Shown here: in pieces, positions 1 through 7,872 of the stretch
Position numbering within the stretch: position 1 is the first letter of the stretch
How the letters are laid out: each line of letters starts with the position of its first letter
Assembly (NCBI RefSeq): GCF_051027545.1
Contig: NZ_CP194902.1
Span: 4,712,001-4,776,000 of the forward strand
Length of the DNA stretch: 64,000 bases
From: Methylocaldum sp002005105
Lineage (GTDB): Bacteria; Pseudomonadota; Gammaproteobacteria; Methylococcales; Methylococcaceae
Direction of reading: 5' to 3'
Translations under genes and position numbers: made by a program
The notes under the pieces: model-generated
Database searches by the model: none
Told to the model about the DNA's origin: nothing
What the model saw: the letters and a program-made list of their open reading frames with translations, nothing else

Positions 1-1
1 C

Positions 2-82
2 GCGCTGAACGCAGACCCCGACGGCGTCGAGCGGGCGAAACGGGAAATCGCGGCATTAGCCCAGACGCCGCCGAACCATTAG
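2..82 (+). CDS. C-terminal end of an unidentified protein (partial)
   Basis: An open frame runs in from the left edge and reads 26 residues (ALNADPDGVERAKREIAALA followed by QTPPNH) before a TAG stop at 80-82. The composition looks like a real alpha-helical C-terminus, but too little is present to name a family. The stop codon is formed by the first three bases of the MITE that begins at 80 (TAG of TAGAGCATTTTC), so the original C-terminus may have been longer. Confidence 0.5.
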   Translation, partial: ALNADPDGVERAKREIAALAQTPPNH

Positions 83-237
83 AGCATTTTCCGATTGGGT
101 GTCAGAGCGCCCGACAGGTAGGTCGGCAATCCCTTGCCGACAAAACCCTTTGCCGAGCCGATAAGTCGGCAAGGGATTGCCGACCTACGTTCTTCCCTCC
201 CGACACGAAGCCGTACACCGGGATGAAAAACGCTCTA
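80..237. repeat. MITE, TAGAGCGTTTTC family (copy A)
   Basis: Inverted ends TAGAGCATTTTCC (from 80) and GAAAAACGCTCTA (to 237) enclose inverted core units reading GTAGGTCGGCAATCCCTTGC and its complement. The outermost bases are TA on both sides, as expected for TA-targeted IS630/Tc1-mariner-type MITEs. No transposase is encoded. Related copies lie at 15587, 27232, 45366, 49205 and 61692. Confidence 0.75.
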
Positions 238-1159
238 AGTACATTCCATACACTTTTGCGGAATCTCGACAAATTAGTTCGATTGGCGGATTTCTCCTGC
301 AGTGGTGCGTATGCCGCAAGACTTCCCTGAATGTACTTAGGCTTCCACGCGGTCGCGCCGCCCTTTTTACCAAAACCTTTGGGGCGCCCTCGTCACCAAA
401 ACGACCAATTTTTGGCGACGAGTGATCGCCTGCGGCACGTCTGCCTTTCCCATCGCAATCGTGTCTTTAGTGGGCATTTTTCACTAAGGAAGCTCTGATT
501 AAGTCCTTCGACAGGCTCAGGACAGGCTTGTCGAACGCTCTCCTGAGCCTGTCGAAGGGCATGAACGGAATCCACTTGTTCAGAGCTTACCTAAGGCTTG
601 GCGGAGTGGATTGGGCAATCGCCGCGCTTCAATATGTAGGCGAAAATAAGCGGTGGGTCGGCAATCCCTTGCCGATCCACCGCCATGTCTCCCGCCGGGT
701 CATGTCAGGAAAGATTTCCCCGTCCAGCCGGCTTCACTTGAGGGGGTTTGGCGTGTAAGCCTAGTCCTACAAGGTTTTCCGTATTTCACCGACTTGACCG
801 TCATGCTCTTTGGGCGTTTCCTAGCGCGGTATCGCACCGGAAAATTTCGCTTTCATTGCGGCGTTCCCAGCTTGTTCGAGCTGCAATTCCGGACCAGCCG
901 TTCAGCTCGTTTTTTCTAGCTCCGTCGAGTTGACCTACGCCCAAGTGACCCGACAAGTCCCGGCGGTTTGACGTATCGGCCCGAGACCGGCTGTCGAGTG
1001 TGGCCGGCAGACCGGTGAAGGGCCAAATCGGTGCGATGCTCGATAGAGGTAAGCGGTATTGGAGAGGGACAAATCGGCCGACGCTTGAGCGTCTGTCACA
1101 TTTTGGATTCGGCTGACGTACAACGTAGTCGGATGATCTCAAACAGGAGGAGAGATTAC
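238..1159. other. Long non-coding spacer upstream of the peroxidase gene
   Basis: About 900 bases without a convincing gene: open frames are short and overlap on both strands, with no recognisable protein. It contains the small inverted-repeat element at 485-594 and a fragment of the GGTCGGCAATCCCTTGCCGA core near 657-677. A good ribosome binding site (AGGAGGAGAG, near 1145) precedes the gene at 1160. I see no clear promoter. Confidence 0.5.
485..594. repeat. ~110-bp element with AGCTCTGA-type inverted ends
   Basis: AGCTCTGATTAAGT at 491-504 is matched in inverse by ACTTGTTCAGAGCT at 574-587. Between them is a second inverted pair built from CTTCGACAGGCTCAGGACAG and CCTGAGCCTGTCGAAGGG, a REP-like unit also seen near 34883 and 61629. 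It appears to be a small non-autonomous element with an inner REP palindrome. Confidence 0.5.
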
Positions 1160-2380
1160 ATGAGCAAGAAGACGGTCACCATTTACGCGCTAAGCCTGTG
1201 CCTGATGGCAGAGCCCGTTGTGACGCAGGCATTGACGCCATCCGAGGAGTTGGGAAAGTCCATATTCTTCGACGAAAATCTATCGGTCAACGGCAACCAG
1301 GCCTGCGCTGCCTGCCACGCGCCCGAGGCGGGCTGGACCGGCCCCGACTCCGCGCTCAACGCAGCCGGGACGGTGTATGAGGGTTCCATAAGCGGCCGAT
1401 TCGGCAACCGCAAACCGCCCAGTTCGGCCTATGCGTCCCCCAGCCCGGTCTTGCATTATGTAATCGAAAAGAAGGACGCATTATTCATCGGCGGCAACTT
1501 CTGGGACGGCCGCGCCACTGGCGAAAAACTGGGCAACCCGGCCGCGGACCAGGCACAAGGCCCTTTCCTCAATCCCTTGGAGCAAGCCCTGGCCGCGCCG
1601 GCCGATGTCGTTTCGAGAGTTTGCGGCAGCTCCTACGCGAGCCTTTTCAAGCAAGTCTGGGGATCGGATGCCTGCGATCCGGACAAGGTGGACGCCGCTT
1701 TCGACCGCATCGCGCGCTCCGTCGCCGACTTCGAGGCCTCGCCCGAGTCGAACGCCTTTACCTCGAAATACGACTATTATCTAAAAGGCGTGGTCAAACT
1801 GACCAAGCAAGAGAAGAAAGGGCTTAACCTATTTAAAGGCAAAGGAAAATGCGTGAACTGCCATGTCGTGGATCCGGGTCCCAACGGCCAGCCGCCGCTG
1901 TTCACCGACTTCACTTATGACAACATCGGCGTGCCCCGCAATCCCGACAACCCCTTCTATACCCAGTCCGAGTTCAACGCCGCGGGTTTTGGCTGGATCG
2001 ACCTCGGTCTCGGCGAATTCCTGGCGAACCGCTCGGATTATCAGCAATTTGCACCGGCCAACCTGGGCAAACAAAAGGTGCCCACGCTGCGCAACGTCGA
2101 CAAGCGGCCGTATGAGGGTTTCGTCAAGGCTTTTGCACATAACGGGTATTTCAAGAGCTTGAAAGGGATCGTTCATTTCTACAACACTCGGGATGCCAAA
2201 CCGACTTGTCTCAATCCGTTCACGACGGAAGCGGATGCGCTGGCTCAAGACTGCTGGCCGGCACCGGAAGTTCCCGTGAATGTAAACACCGACGAATTGG
2301 GCAATCTTCATCTGACCGACGATCAGGAGGATGCGATCGTCGCTTTTCTGAAGACACTGTCGGATGGATACCACCCCTAA
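1160..2380 (+). CDS. Di-haem cytochrome c peroxidase / MauG-family protein
   Basis: A 406-residue secreted protein with an N-terminal signal peptide (cleavage probably near residue 24) and two c-type haem motifs, C49-A-A-C52-H53 and C231-V-N-C234-H235. This is the two-domain layout of bacterial di-haem peroxidases and MauG-like enzymes, which reduce peroxide or oxidise protein residues in the periplasm. ATG 1160 was chosen over in-frame codons upstream because AGGAGG lies just ahead and a signal peptide begins there. The small secreted protein at 2452 follows closely, so the two may be co-transcribed. Methanotrophs are known to carry surface-associated peroxidases of this family; whether this is one is inference. 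Confidence 0.85.
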   Translation: MSKKTVTIYALSLCLMAEPVVTQALTPSEELGKSIFFDENLSVNGNQACAACHAPEAGWTGPDSALNAAGTVYEGSISGRFGNRKPPSSAYASPSPVLHYVIEKKDALFIGGNFWDGRATGEKLGNPAADQAQGPFLNPLEQALAAPADVVSRVCGSSYASLFKQVWGSDACDPDKVDAAFDRIARSVADFEASPESNAFTSKYDYYLKGVVKLTKQEKKGLNLFKGKGKCVNCHVVDPGPNGQPPLFTDFTYDNIGVPRNPDNPFYTQSEFNAAGFGWIDLGLGEFLANRSDYQQFAPANLGKQKVPTLRNVDKRPYEGFVKAFAHNGYFKSLKGIVHFYNTRDAKPTCLNPFTTEADALAQDCWPAPEVPVNVNTDELGNLHLTDDQEDAIVAFLKTLSDGYHP

Positions 2381-2451
2381 CTTGGTCGTCCACCGGGCCG
2401 CTGACGCGGCTCGGTGACCGCCTCGCGAGTCATCAAAAAAGAAGAAGAAAT

Positions 2452-2745
2452 ATGAAAAATCTTATCTTGATCACGATCGGAATCGTTGGAAGTCTCGCTC
2501 TCCTGAGCTCATTCGCCATAGTCCACAGTGCGGGTACCGGAAACACTATCGAAGGATGTATCGGCTTTCTGCCGGCCGGGAAGTCCTATTCCTTCAACAT
2601 CGCGGGAAGCGTAGACACAACCGGCGCCAGCCCGAAGATGGCTGGGTCGTTTACGCTTTCCGATCCCACTCTCCCGGCCGAACGCGCCGAACTGCCCGAA
2701 GAGGCGAAAGGTTTTGCATCGTGCGTCGCCGCCTTGATTCGGTGA
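2452..2745 (+). CDS. Small secreted protein of unknown function
   Basis: 97 residues. The N-terminus is a signal peptide (MKNLILITIGIVGSLALLSS then a short polar stretch), followed by a ~70-residue mature part with two Cys (about residues 36 and 92) that could form one disulfide. GAAGAAGAAAT precedes the ATG. It sits 71 bases after the di-haem peroxidase and is probably its operon partner. I do not recognise the family. Confidence 0.65.
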   Translation: MKNLILITIGIVGSLALLSSFAIVHSAGTGNTIEGCIGFLPAGKSYSFNIAGSVDTTGASPKMAGSFTLSDPTLPAERAELPEEAKGFASCVAALIR

Positions 2746-2830
2746 GAATCGACACGCACGAGTTGCTCAGCGATCGTCATTAGGCTTACCTTAGGAAAAT
2801 ACGTCGTTGGCGCTGAACCCGACTTCGCCT

Positions 2831-2975
2831 ATTAACCCGGCCTATAAATATAGGCCGGGTTAATCCGGGGCAGGGATGCCCCGGCGCGGCGACAAGCCGC
2901 GTGAGCCCAGGCCGGGCGTGTACCGGGCCTGGGCGGCGGCCCGAAATACCAGGAGGGTATTTACGGGCCTGAATA
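2831..2975 (+). repeat. Multi-hairpin 3' element, copy 1 (full form)
   Basis: Five successive hairpins: a near-perfect 34-base palindrome at 2831-2864 (arms ATTAACCCGGCCTATA), CCGGGGCAGGGATGCCCCGG, GCGGCGACAAGCCGC, a long GC hairpin with arms GCCCAGGCC/GGGCCTGGGC, and GGCCCGAAATACC-AGGAG-GGTATTTACGGGCC. The loop region of the last carries a Shine-Dalgarno-like AGGAGG. It lies 85 bases after the secreted protein gene, on the same strand, and ends 55 bases before the sulfotransferase start. Confidence 0.85.
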
Positions 2976-3030
2976 ATAGATCGGAAAGTCGCTTCTCGAA
3001 GAACCAAAATCACCCCGGAGACATGAACGC

Positions 3031-3933
3031 ATGGCGCAGACGGTTGAATGGCCGAAAAAAGCTCGCGAGATCCACAATCATCATTTCGATTCCACGATCT
3101 GGAATGACTTTGCATTTCGGGATGACGACATCGTCGTCGCGACTTACGGGAAATCCGGTACGACCTGGATGCAGCAGATCGTTGGCCAACTGCTCTTCGG
3201 CGGCGATCCGGGTATCGAGGTCGCGACCATGTCGCCGTGGCTCGATCTGCGCGTACCGCCTAAAGCGGAAAAGCTGCCGGTCGTGGAGGCGCAGACCCAT
3301 AGGCGTTTCCTCAAGACACACTTGCCGGTAGACGCCCTCGTATTCTCGCCTCGCGCCAAGTACATCTACATCGGACGCGACGGGCGGGACGTGGTCTGGA
3401 GTCTGTACAACCACCACGCGAATGCCAATCGGGCCTGGTACGAAGCCTTGAACGACACGCCCGGACGCGTGGGTCCTCCGATCGAGCCGCCGACCAGCGA
3501 TGTCCGGCAATATTGGCGCGACTGGATGGATCGGGACGGCTATCCTTTCTGGCCGTTCTGGGAAAACGTCCGCAGCTGGTGGAGCATCAGGAATATGCCC
3601 AACGTCATGCTGGTCCATTTCGCCGATTTGAAACGGGATCTGCCGGGCCAGATACGCCGCATCGCCGCCTTCCTCGACATCTCCGTAGACGAATCGAACT
3701 GGGGAGCCATCGTCGAGCATTGCTCCTTCGACTGGATGAAGCAGAATGCGCCGAAAAGCGCTCCGCTGGGAGGCGTCTTCTGGGACGGAGGCGCTCGGGT
3801 TTTCATCAACAAGGGAACGAACGGCCGCTGGACGGATACTCTCACGGCGGACGATGTGAACGAGTATGAGTCCCGCGCCGTCGCGGAATTGGGCGCCGAC
3901 TGCGCCCGTTGGCTCGCATCGGGAGAGACCTGA
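3031..3933 (+). CDS. PAPS-dependent sulfotransferase
   Basis: 300 residues with the hallmark 5'-phosphosulfate loop YGKSGTTWMQQI (residues 39-50, Lys41) and a 3'-phosphate binding motif around Lys261 (KGTNGRW). These identify a cytosolic-type sulfotransferase that moves a sulfuryl group from PAPS to a hydroxyl or amine; the acceptor cannot be told from sequence. No signal peptide. It begins 55 bases after multi-hairpin element copy 1 and has no obvious operon partner. An arylsulfatase is encoded at 38681, so both sulfation and desulfation capacity lie in the window, though not side by side. Confidence 0.88.
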   Translation: MAQTVEWPKKAREIHNHHFDSTIWNDFAFRDDDIVVATYGKSGTTWMQQIVGQLLFGGDPGIEVATMSPWLDLRVPPKAEKLPVVEAQTHRRFLKTHLPVDALVFSPRAKYIYIGRDGRDVVWSLYNHHANANRAWYEALNDTPGRVGPPIEPPTSDVRQYWRDWMDRDGYPFWPFWENVRSWWSIRNMPNVMLVHFADLKRDLPGQIRRIAAFLDISVDESNWGAIVEHCSFDWMKQNAPKSAPLGGVFWDGGARVFINKGTNGRWTDTLTADDVNEYESRAVAELGADCARWLASGET

Positions 3934-3945
3934 CCTTTCCCTCTC

Positions 3946-4365
3946 TTAAGGCAACAGGTCTTCCACTTTGCGGGTTGCCGCCTCGCATTCGGGAACCGCG
4001 TCGACAAGCCGCATTTTGGCCTGAAAATCGGTGTCCTGCCCGGTCATGGATTCGGAAACGACGTCGTTGAGAGATGCACAGACTTGAAGCATATGAGCCT
4101 CTTCTTTCGCGAGCTCGGCGGCGTCCTCATCATCGATATCGTCGCTTGTGCCCGAAAGTTCGATGAGTTCGTTGACGACTTGGTTGTGATAGCGAAAAAC
4201 GTGCTCGACGTATTCCGCGAACTCGCGCTGGTTCATCGTGCGTGTATTGCCCCCGGGCGTGTGCACTGTGATGAGGGAGCACGCCGCGAGAGGAAGGCAG
4301 CACACAATGGCCAGAATACGACCGTTCGGCCGTGCCGGCCTATCACCCCCAACTTTACGATTCAT
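3946..4365 (-). CDS. Predicted lipoprotein, unknown function
   Basis: 139 residues. An N-terminal basic stretch and hydrophobic segment end in LAAC, a lipobox with Cys29 as the lipid attachment site. The mature part is acidic and helical (a DDIDDEDAAELAKEEAHM stretch), with four further Cys in the mature region or near it. It runs convergent to the sulfotransferase, with only 12 bases between stop codons. No family recognised. Confidence 0.7.
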   Translation of the reverse strand: MNRKVGGDRPARPNGRILAIVCCLPLAACSLITVHTPGGNTRTMNQREFAEYVEHVFRYHNQVVNELIELSGTSDDIDDEDAAELAKEEAHMLQVCASLNDVVSESMTGQDTDFQAKMRLVDAVPECEAATRKVEDLLP

Positions 4366-4806
4366 AATGTCTCCTGTGGCAGGATATTCAATTTGCAGAG
4401 CTAAGATCCGAAGCCGTGATCCCGTACGGCGATTCTGGACCTCTTATCGGCCCATGGCCAGCGGGCGCCCGCATTGCACGCGATCACGCCGAATTATGCC
4501 GACAACGCGAATAGCTCCGGATGGTTTGGCCGGCTAGCGCTTTAACTCGGTCTGATTTGTTTTCGCTTCGACCAGAGCACAGCTCGTAGGGCAGAATAGC
4601 AGAACCTTTCCCTTCCCTGGCTCGTCAATCTCCGCGCCTCATCGATCATCAAAATTCTCCCAACCCGCGCCGGGATGATTGTCGCATATCCGATCCGCGA
4701 AGCATCTGTTCGTAAAACTCCTTAGCAACTGTAAGAGTCTTCCGACTTACTAATTGTTAAATTTGAGCTTTTTTTTCGAGCCGATAGGGCTCAAAGGAGG
4801 AGCCAC
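4366..4806. other. Spacer with leader hairpin of the SmbP-like gene
   Basis: 440 bases between divergent genes. Nothing coding was found. The last 45 bases carry a T8 run, a short hairpin (GAGCC-GATAG-GGCTC, 4778-4792) and immediately after it a strong ribosome binding site AAAGGAGG (4793-4800). The hairpin abuts the binding site and could modulate initiation; that is inference. Confidence 0.4.
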
Positions 4807-5208
4807 ATGCGCAGCAAGATGCTTATCGGTCTCCTAGTGTCATTATTCGGACTCAACCTCAACGCCGCGATAGCCGAAGAAGCCATACAGCACGCTCAAG
4901 CCGGGATTGCCGGAAAAGACGAAAAGGGGCGCGTGTTCACGAAGGAGCGGCACATCAAGGAAGCCTGGAAACACTCCGAAGCCGCGGTACTCGCCGGTGA
5001 GAAGGGCGACGCCAAAGGCGTGGGCGAGCACGCAAAACTCGCCAAGACGTACGTGGAGGCCGCATTGACCCAGTCCACGTTCGACGAGCATTTGACGGCG
5101 GCATTGAAAAGCCTGGATAGCGCCATCGAGCATAGCGACGCGGATCAAGCCGAGATGGCGCGGCAAGCGGCCCAAGAGGCCATCGATCACCTCAGAGCAG
5201 CAAAATAG
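4807..5208 (+). CDS. SmbP-like small periplasmic metal-binding protein
   Basis: 133 residues with a signal peptide (about 23 residues, ending NAAIA) and a mature part made entirely of amphipathic helices with repeated His/Glu/Asp spacing (HAQAG, HIKEAWKHSEAA, EHAKLAKTYVEAA, HLTAALKSLDSAIEHSDAD). This matches SmbP-type four-helix metal-binding proteins, known from ammonia oxidisers as copper and divalent-metal binders. A methanotroph would have use for periplasmic copper buffering, but the metal is inferred. The very strong AAAGGAGG site suggests high expression. Confidence 0.65.
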   Translation: MRSKMLIGLLVSLFGLNLNAAIAEEAIQHAQAGIAGKDEKGRVFTKERHIKEAWKHSEAAVLAGEKGDAKGVGEHAKLAKTYVEAALTQSTFDEHLTAALKSLDSAIEHSDADQAEMARQAAQEAIDHLRAAK

Positions 5209-5326
5209 CGTGCGCGCTTTCACCCTCGCCCTAACCATTCCCCGAGGGAACGGGCAGAAAACCCGTTTGTGCAAATTCTATCGTTTGAATCCACCTCGGC
5301 GGCTACGATTGATATGGGAGAAACTC

Positions 5327-5536
5327 ATGAAGATACCCACCCAAGAAGGAAGGAAACGCTATCGGCCGGATGGCATTTACAAGGGGCCCTTTACCAACGA
5401 TCAGAGCTTTTGGGAAGTCTGCACATGCGTTCCGGAATGCCCGGACCCCTGCTTGGGGCAATGCGGATGCCAAGCGTGCGTCACCGCGTACGAAGATACC
5501 CTTTACTTCGAGGGCGTAACCTCGACCAAATTCTGA
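5327..5536 (+). CDS. Small cysteine-rich protein (69 aa), possible metal-binding
   Basis: 69 residues with seven Cys packed into 20 positions (CTCVPECPDPCLGQCGCQAC; pattern C-x-C-x3-C-x3-C-x3-C-x-C-x2-C), flanked by a charged N-terminus and an aromatic tail. No signal peptide or membrane segment. ATG 5327 is preceded by GGGAG. The spacing resembles metallothionein or Fe-S/zinc-knuckle proteins, but I do not recognise a named family. It sits between the SmbP-like gene and the DUF2892-like gene, which suggests a metal or redox role. Confidence 0.6.
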   Translation: MKIPTQEGRKRYRPDGIYKGPFTNDQSFWEVCTCVPECPDPCLGQCGCQACVTAYEDTLYFEGVTSTKF

Positions 5537-5641
5537 AGCCAGACTGATCCGAGATCCCGCCACCCGCACGGGAGGACCACACAGACTGTGGTGATGGGTG
5601 CTAAGCGATCCCGGAGCGAAAAACATCCGAGGGGATCGAAA

Positions 5642-6106
5642 ATGACTGCAATTCAGCCTTATGAAACCGATCGGGTCCGACGGCATACGCCCCCGGACAT
5701 CAACGCGCGCATCGACGACGAAATTCGCGCGACTATCAGCCAGTACGCCGGTACGAGCCGGGAAACCCTGACGCGCCGAATCGATGCGCTGGACCGGGAG
5801 TGGGACATCGAGAGGGTATTGGAAGCCAATGCCGCCAGTTTTTCTCTCGCCGGCTTGGCCTTGTCCCAAATACACAGCCGCCGTTGGCTATGGCTTTCGA
5901 CCGGCGTCGCCGGCTTCCTCCTTCAACACGCGCTGCAAGGCTGGTGTCCGCCGGTTTCCGTGTTCCGTCGGCTCGGCATCCGCACACGGCGCGAGATCGA
6001 CCGGGAAAAATACGCACTGAAGGCACTCCGAGGCGACTTCGAGTCGATTGCGGGAGGTCAGGCCGCCCGCGATGCCGACACCGTGTCTCGGGCGGTCGAG
6101 ATCTGA
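5642..6106 (+). CDS. DUF2892-like membrane-associated protein
   Basis: 154 residues. A soluble helical N-terminal half is followed by one hydrophobic hairpin-like stretch around residues 75-105 (WLWLSTGVAGFLLQHALQGW) and the segment CPPVSVFRRLGIRTRREIDR, then a basic, helical tail. This resembles YgaP-type/DUF2892 transmembrane domain proteins. The start at 5642 has GAGGGGAT ahead of it; an in-frame ATG at 5588 would add 18 residues and is less likely. It is followed 37 bases later by the DsrE-like gene, probably in one operon. Function unknown. Confidence 0.65.
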   Translation: MTAIQPYETDRVRRHTPPDINARIDDEIRATISQYAGTSRETLTRRIDALDREWDIERVLEANAASFSLAGLALSQIHSRRWLWLSTGVAGFLLQHALQGWCPPVSVFRRLGIRTRREIDREKYALKALRGDFESIAGGQAARDADTVSRAVEI

Positions 6107-6143
6107 GCTCCGCTTCTTTACCGTTCCCGAAAAGGAGACCGGC

Positions 6144-6698
6144 ATGTCCAAAAGGACGACCTTCGTTTTGGCGGGTCTGCTAATCGGCAGCTCGATGGAC
6201 CAGGCTTCGGCGGAATCCAAGTCCGGATGGGAATACCCCGCCATCCGGGGCTACGGCAAGGTTCGGCCGTATCCGGATGCGGCGGCGCGGCCTTCGCCGG
6301 ATCGGACTTACAAGGTGCTGTTCGACATCACCCAAGGCGCCGAGACGCCCGAAAAGCCGAACGAAGGGCTGGATCACGTGGCCCGGCTGATCAACACCTT
6401 CGCCCTGGCCGGCGTGCCAATCGAACGCCTGAAGCTGGTTCTGGTGGTGCACGGCTCGGCGACCCCGGCGATTCTGAAGGACGAACGCTACCGCAACCGG
6501 TTCGGCAACGGAAACCCCAACACGGAACTGATCCAGGCGCTGAAGAAAGCCGGCGTTACGCTTTACGTCTGCGGGCAAGCTCTGGCGGAAAAGGAATTCG
6601 AGCCGGCCGACGTCAATCCGGACATCACGGTGGCGCTTTCGGCTCTGTCCGTACTCCCGCTGTATCAGATGGACGGGTACGCCCTGATTCCGGATTAA
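6144..6698 (+). CDS. DsrE/DsrF-like secreted protein
   Basis: 184 residues: a signal peptide (to about residue 23, QASA), then a DsrE-like alpha/beta fold (KVLFDITQG, HVARLINTFALAGV, LKLVLVVHG) with a conserved Cys in LYVCGQALAEK. Periplasmic DsrE-like proteins are known as sulfur or persulfide handling or as small redox partners. AAAGGAGA precedes ATG 6144. The gene starts 37 bases after the DUF2892-like gene and the periplasmic binding protein follows, consistent with one transcription unit. Confidence 0.75.
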   Translation: MSKRTTFVLAGLLIGSSMDQASAESKSGWEYPAIRGYGKVRPYPDAAARPSPDRTYKVLFDITQGAETPEKPNEGLDHVARLINTFALAGVPIERLKLVLVVHGSATPAILKDERYRNRFGNGNPNTELIQALKKAGVTLYVCGQALAEKEFEPADVNPDITVALSALSVLPLYQMDGYALIPD

Positions 6699-6736
6699 AG
6701 AAGCATGCCGTCCTCTTAACCGATGGAGTAGCCGAC

Positions 6737-7699
6737 GTGTGGAAACACCTCTGGCTGGCCGTTTCGGCCTTTCTGTTCGCGGAGTCGATCATGAGCGCGG
6801 ATACTTCGGCCACCGCCGCATTGCCCGCCGTCTTCCCGCCTTGGCAAGGAGAAACGCCTCCCGCTGCCCATCCCGGTGTCGTGTTCACGGTGCCGGAAGT
6901 CGACAACATGCCGGATTTCCACGGCAATCCGGCTGCGGCCGAGTTCGTCGTATTTGCCGGCGGCAACTACTTTTTCGCCCTGGAAGAACTGGTCGACGCA
7001 TTCGAGCGGCAAAAGCCCGAACTCCGGGGACGAATCTTCTACGAAACGCTTCCGCCGGGCGTCATCGTGAAACAACTTCAAGACCACAACACGATTACCG
7101 TGGGCAATCTTACCCTGTCGATCCAGCCCGACGTGGTCCAGGCCGGAGAAAAACGGATCGCCGACCTGATCGAACAGGGCGTCTTGCAAGGTCCGCCGGT
7201 GCGTTTCATTAAGAATCGCCTCGCCATCATGGTGAAAAAAGGCAATCTCAAGGACATCCATTCGCTGGAAGATCTCGGCAAGCCGGGTGTGCGGCTCGCC
7301 AATCCCGATCCGGAAACCGAGGGCATTTCCGAGCAGATCAAAGCCGCTCTCCGGCAGGCGGGCGGTGAGGATCTGGTCCGGGAAATCTACGATACCAAGG
7401 TGAAAAAGGGCGAGGCATTCCTGACCGAAATTCATCATCGGCAGACGCCGCTCTGGATCATGCAGGGCAAGGTCGACGCCGGGGTGACCTGGATCAGCGA
7501 GCCGCGATACCAGATGATGATCGGCCATCCTATCGACTTCGTTCCGATCCCGCCGAAACACAACCGCGAGGGCATACAGGCCGCCGCCATCGCCAAGAAC
7601 GCCCGAAATCCGGGTGCCGCGAAGGATTGGCTGGCGTTCCTGCGTTCCGACGAGGCTGAATCCATTCTCGAGAAATACAGCATGGCGAGACCGCGCTAG
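6737..7699 (+). CDS. Periplasmic solute-binding protein (ModA/type 2 PBP-like)
   Basis: 320 residues from GTG 6737 (GGAG eight bases upstream; a signal peptide WKHLWLAVSAFLFAESIMSA begins there). A later ATG at 6791 would lack the signal. The body has the periplasmic-binding-protein II pattern: FVVFAGGNYFFALEELVDAF near the N-terminus, an interlobe RFIKNRLAIMVKKGN strand, LEDLGKPGVRLANPDPETEG, and a C-terminal AAKDWLAFLRSDEAESILEK. This resembles molybdate/tungstate or related oxyanion binding proteins. No ABC permease or ATPase is adjacent, so transport or sensing remains open. The hydrogenase operon starts 173 bases downstream. Confidence 0.75.
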   Translation: MWKHLWLAVSAFLFAESIMSADTSATAALPAVFPPWQGETPPAAHPGVVFTVPEVDNMPDFHGNPAAAEFVVFAGGNYFFALEELVDAFERQKPELRGRIFYETLPPGVIVKQLQDHNTITVGNLTLSIQPDVVQAGEKRIADLIEQGVLQGPPVRFIKNRLAIMVKKGNLKDIHSLEDLGKPGVRLANPDPETEGISEQIKAALRQAGGEDLVREIYDTKVKKGEAFLTEIHHRQTPLWIMQGKVDAGVTWISEPRYQMMIGHPIDFVPIPPKHNREGIQAAAIAKNARNPGAAKDWLAFLRSDEAESILEKYSMARPR

Positions 7700-7872
7700 G
7701 ATCCAATCCCATTAGGCGCTTGAAACCCTTCCGTACGCTCGGGGTGAACGGTCCGTTCGGGACCCATTGGTCTATTTTCGTAAGAGACCGGTCTGCGCCG
7801 TTTCATCGTTTCACGGATGTCCGAAACGATTTACAATCCTCCGAACGCCACGCTTGCCATGGGTAAGCGGTA

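Noticed and set aside
801..1142. Open frame of 113 residues on the minus strand upstream of the di-haem peroxidase
   Set aside because: It overlaps several other frames of similar length, has no binding site, no recognisable motif and lies in a repeat-rich spacer.
2831..2975. Considered the multi-hairpin element as a riboswitch for the downstream gene
   Set aside because: Downstream genes are unrelated (sulfotransferase, DUF421, porin-like, none), whereas the consistent relation is to the upstream gene's 3' end.
2876..3331. Open frames beginning in the multi-hairpin repeat (MPRRGDKPREP...) at 2876, 20132 and on the minus strand at 45850
   Set aside because: The same peptide appears wherever the repeat occurs because the repeat is GC-rich and open; it runs into unrelated sequence after the element, so it is not a protein family.
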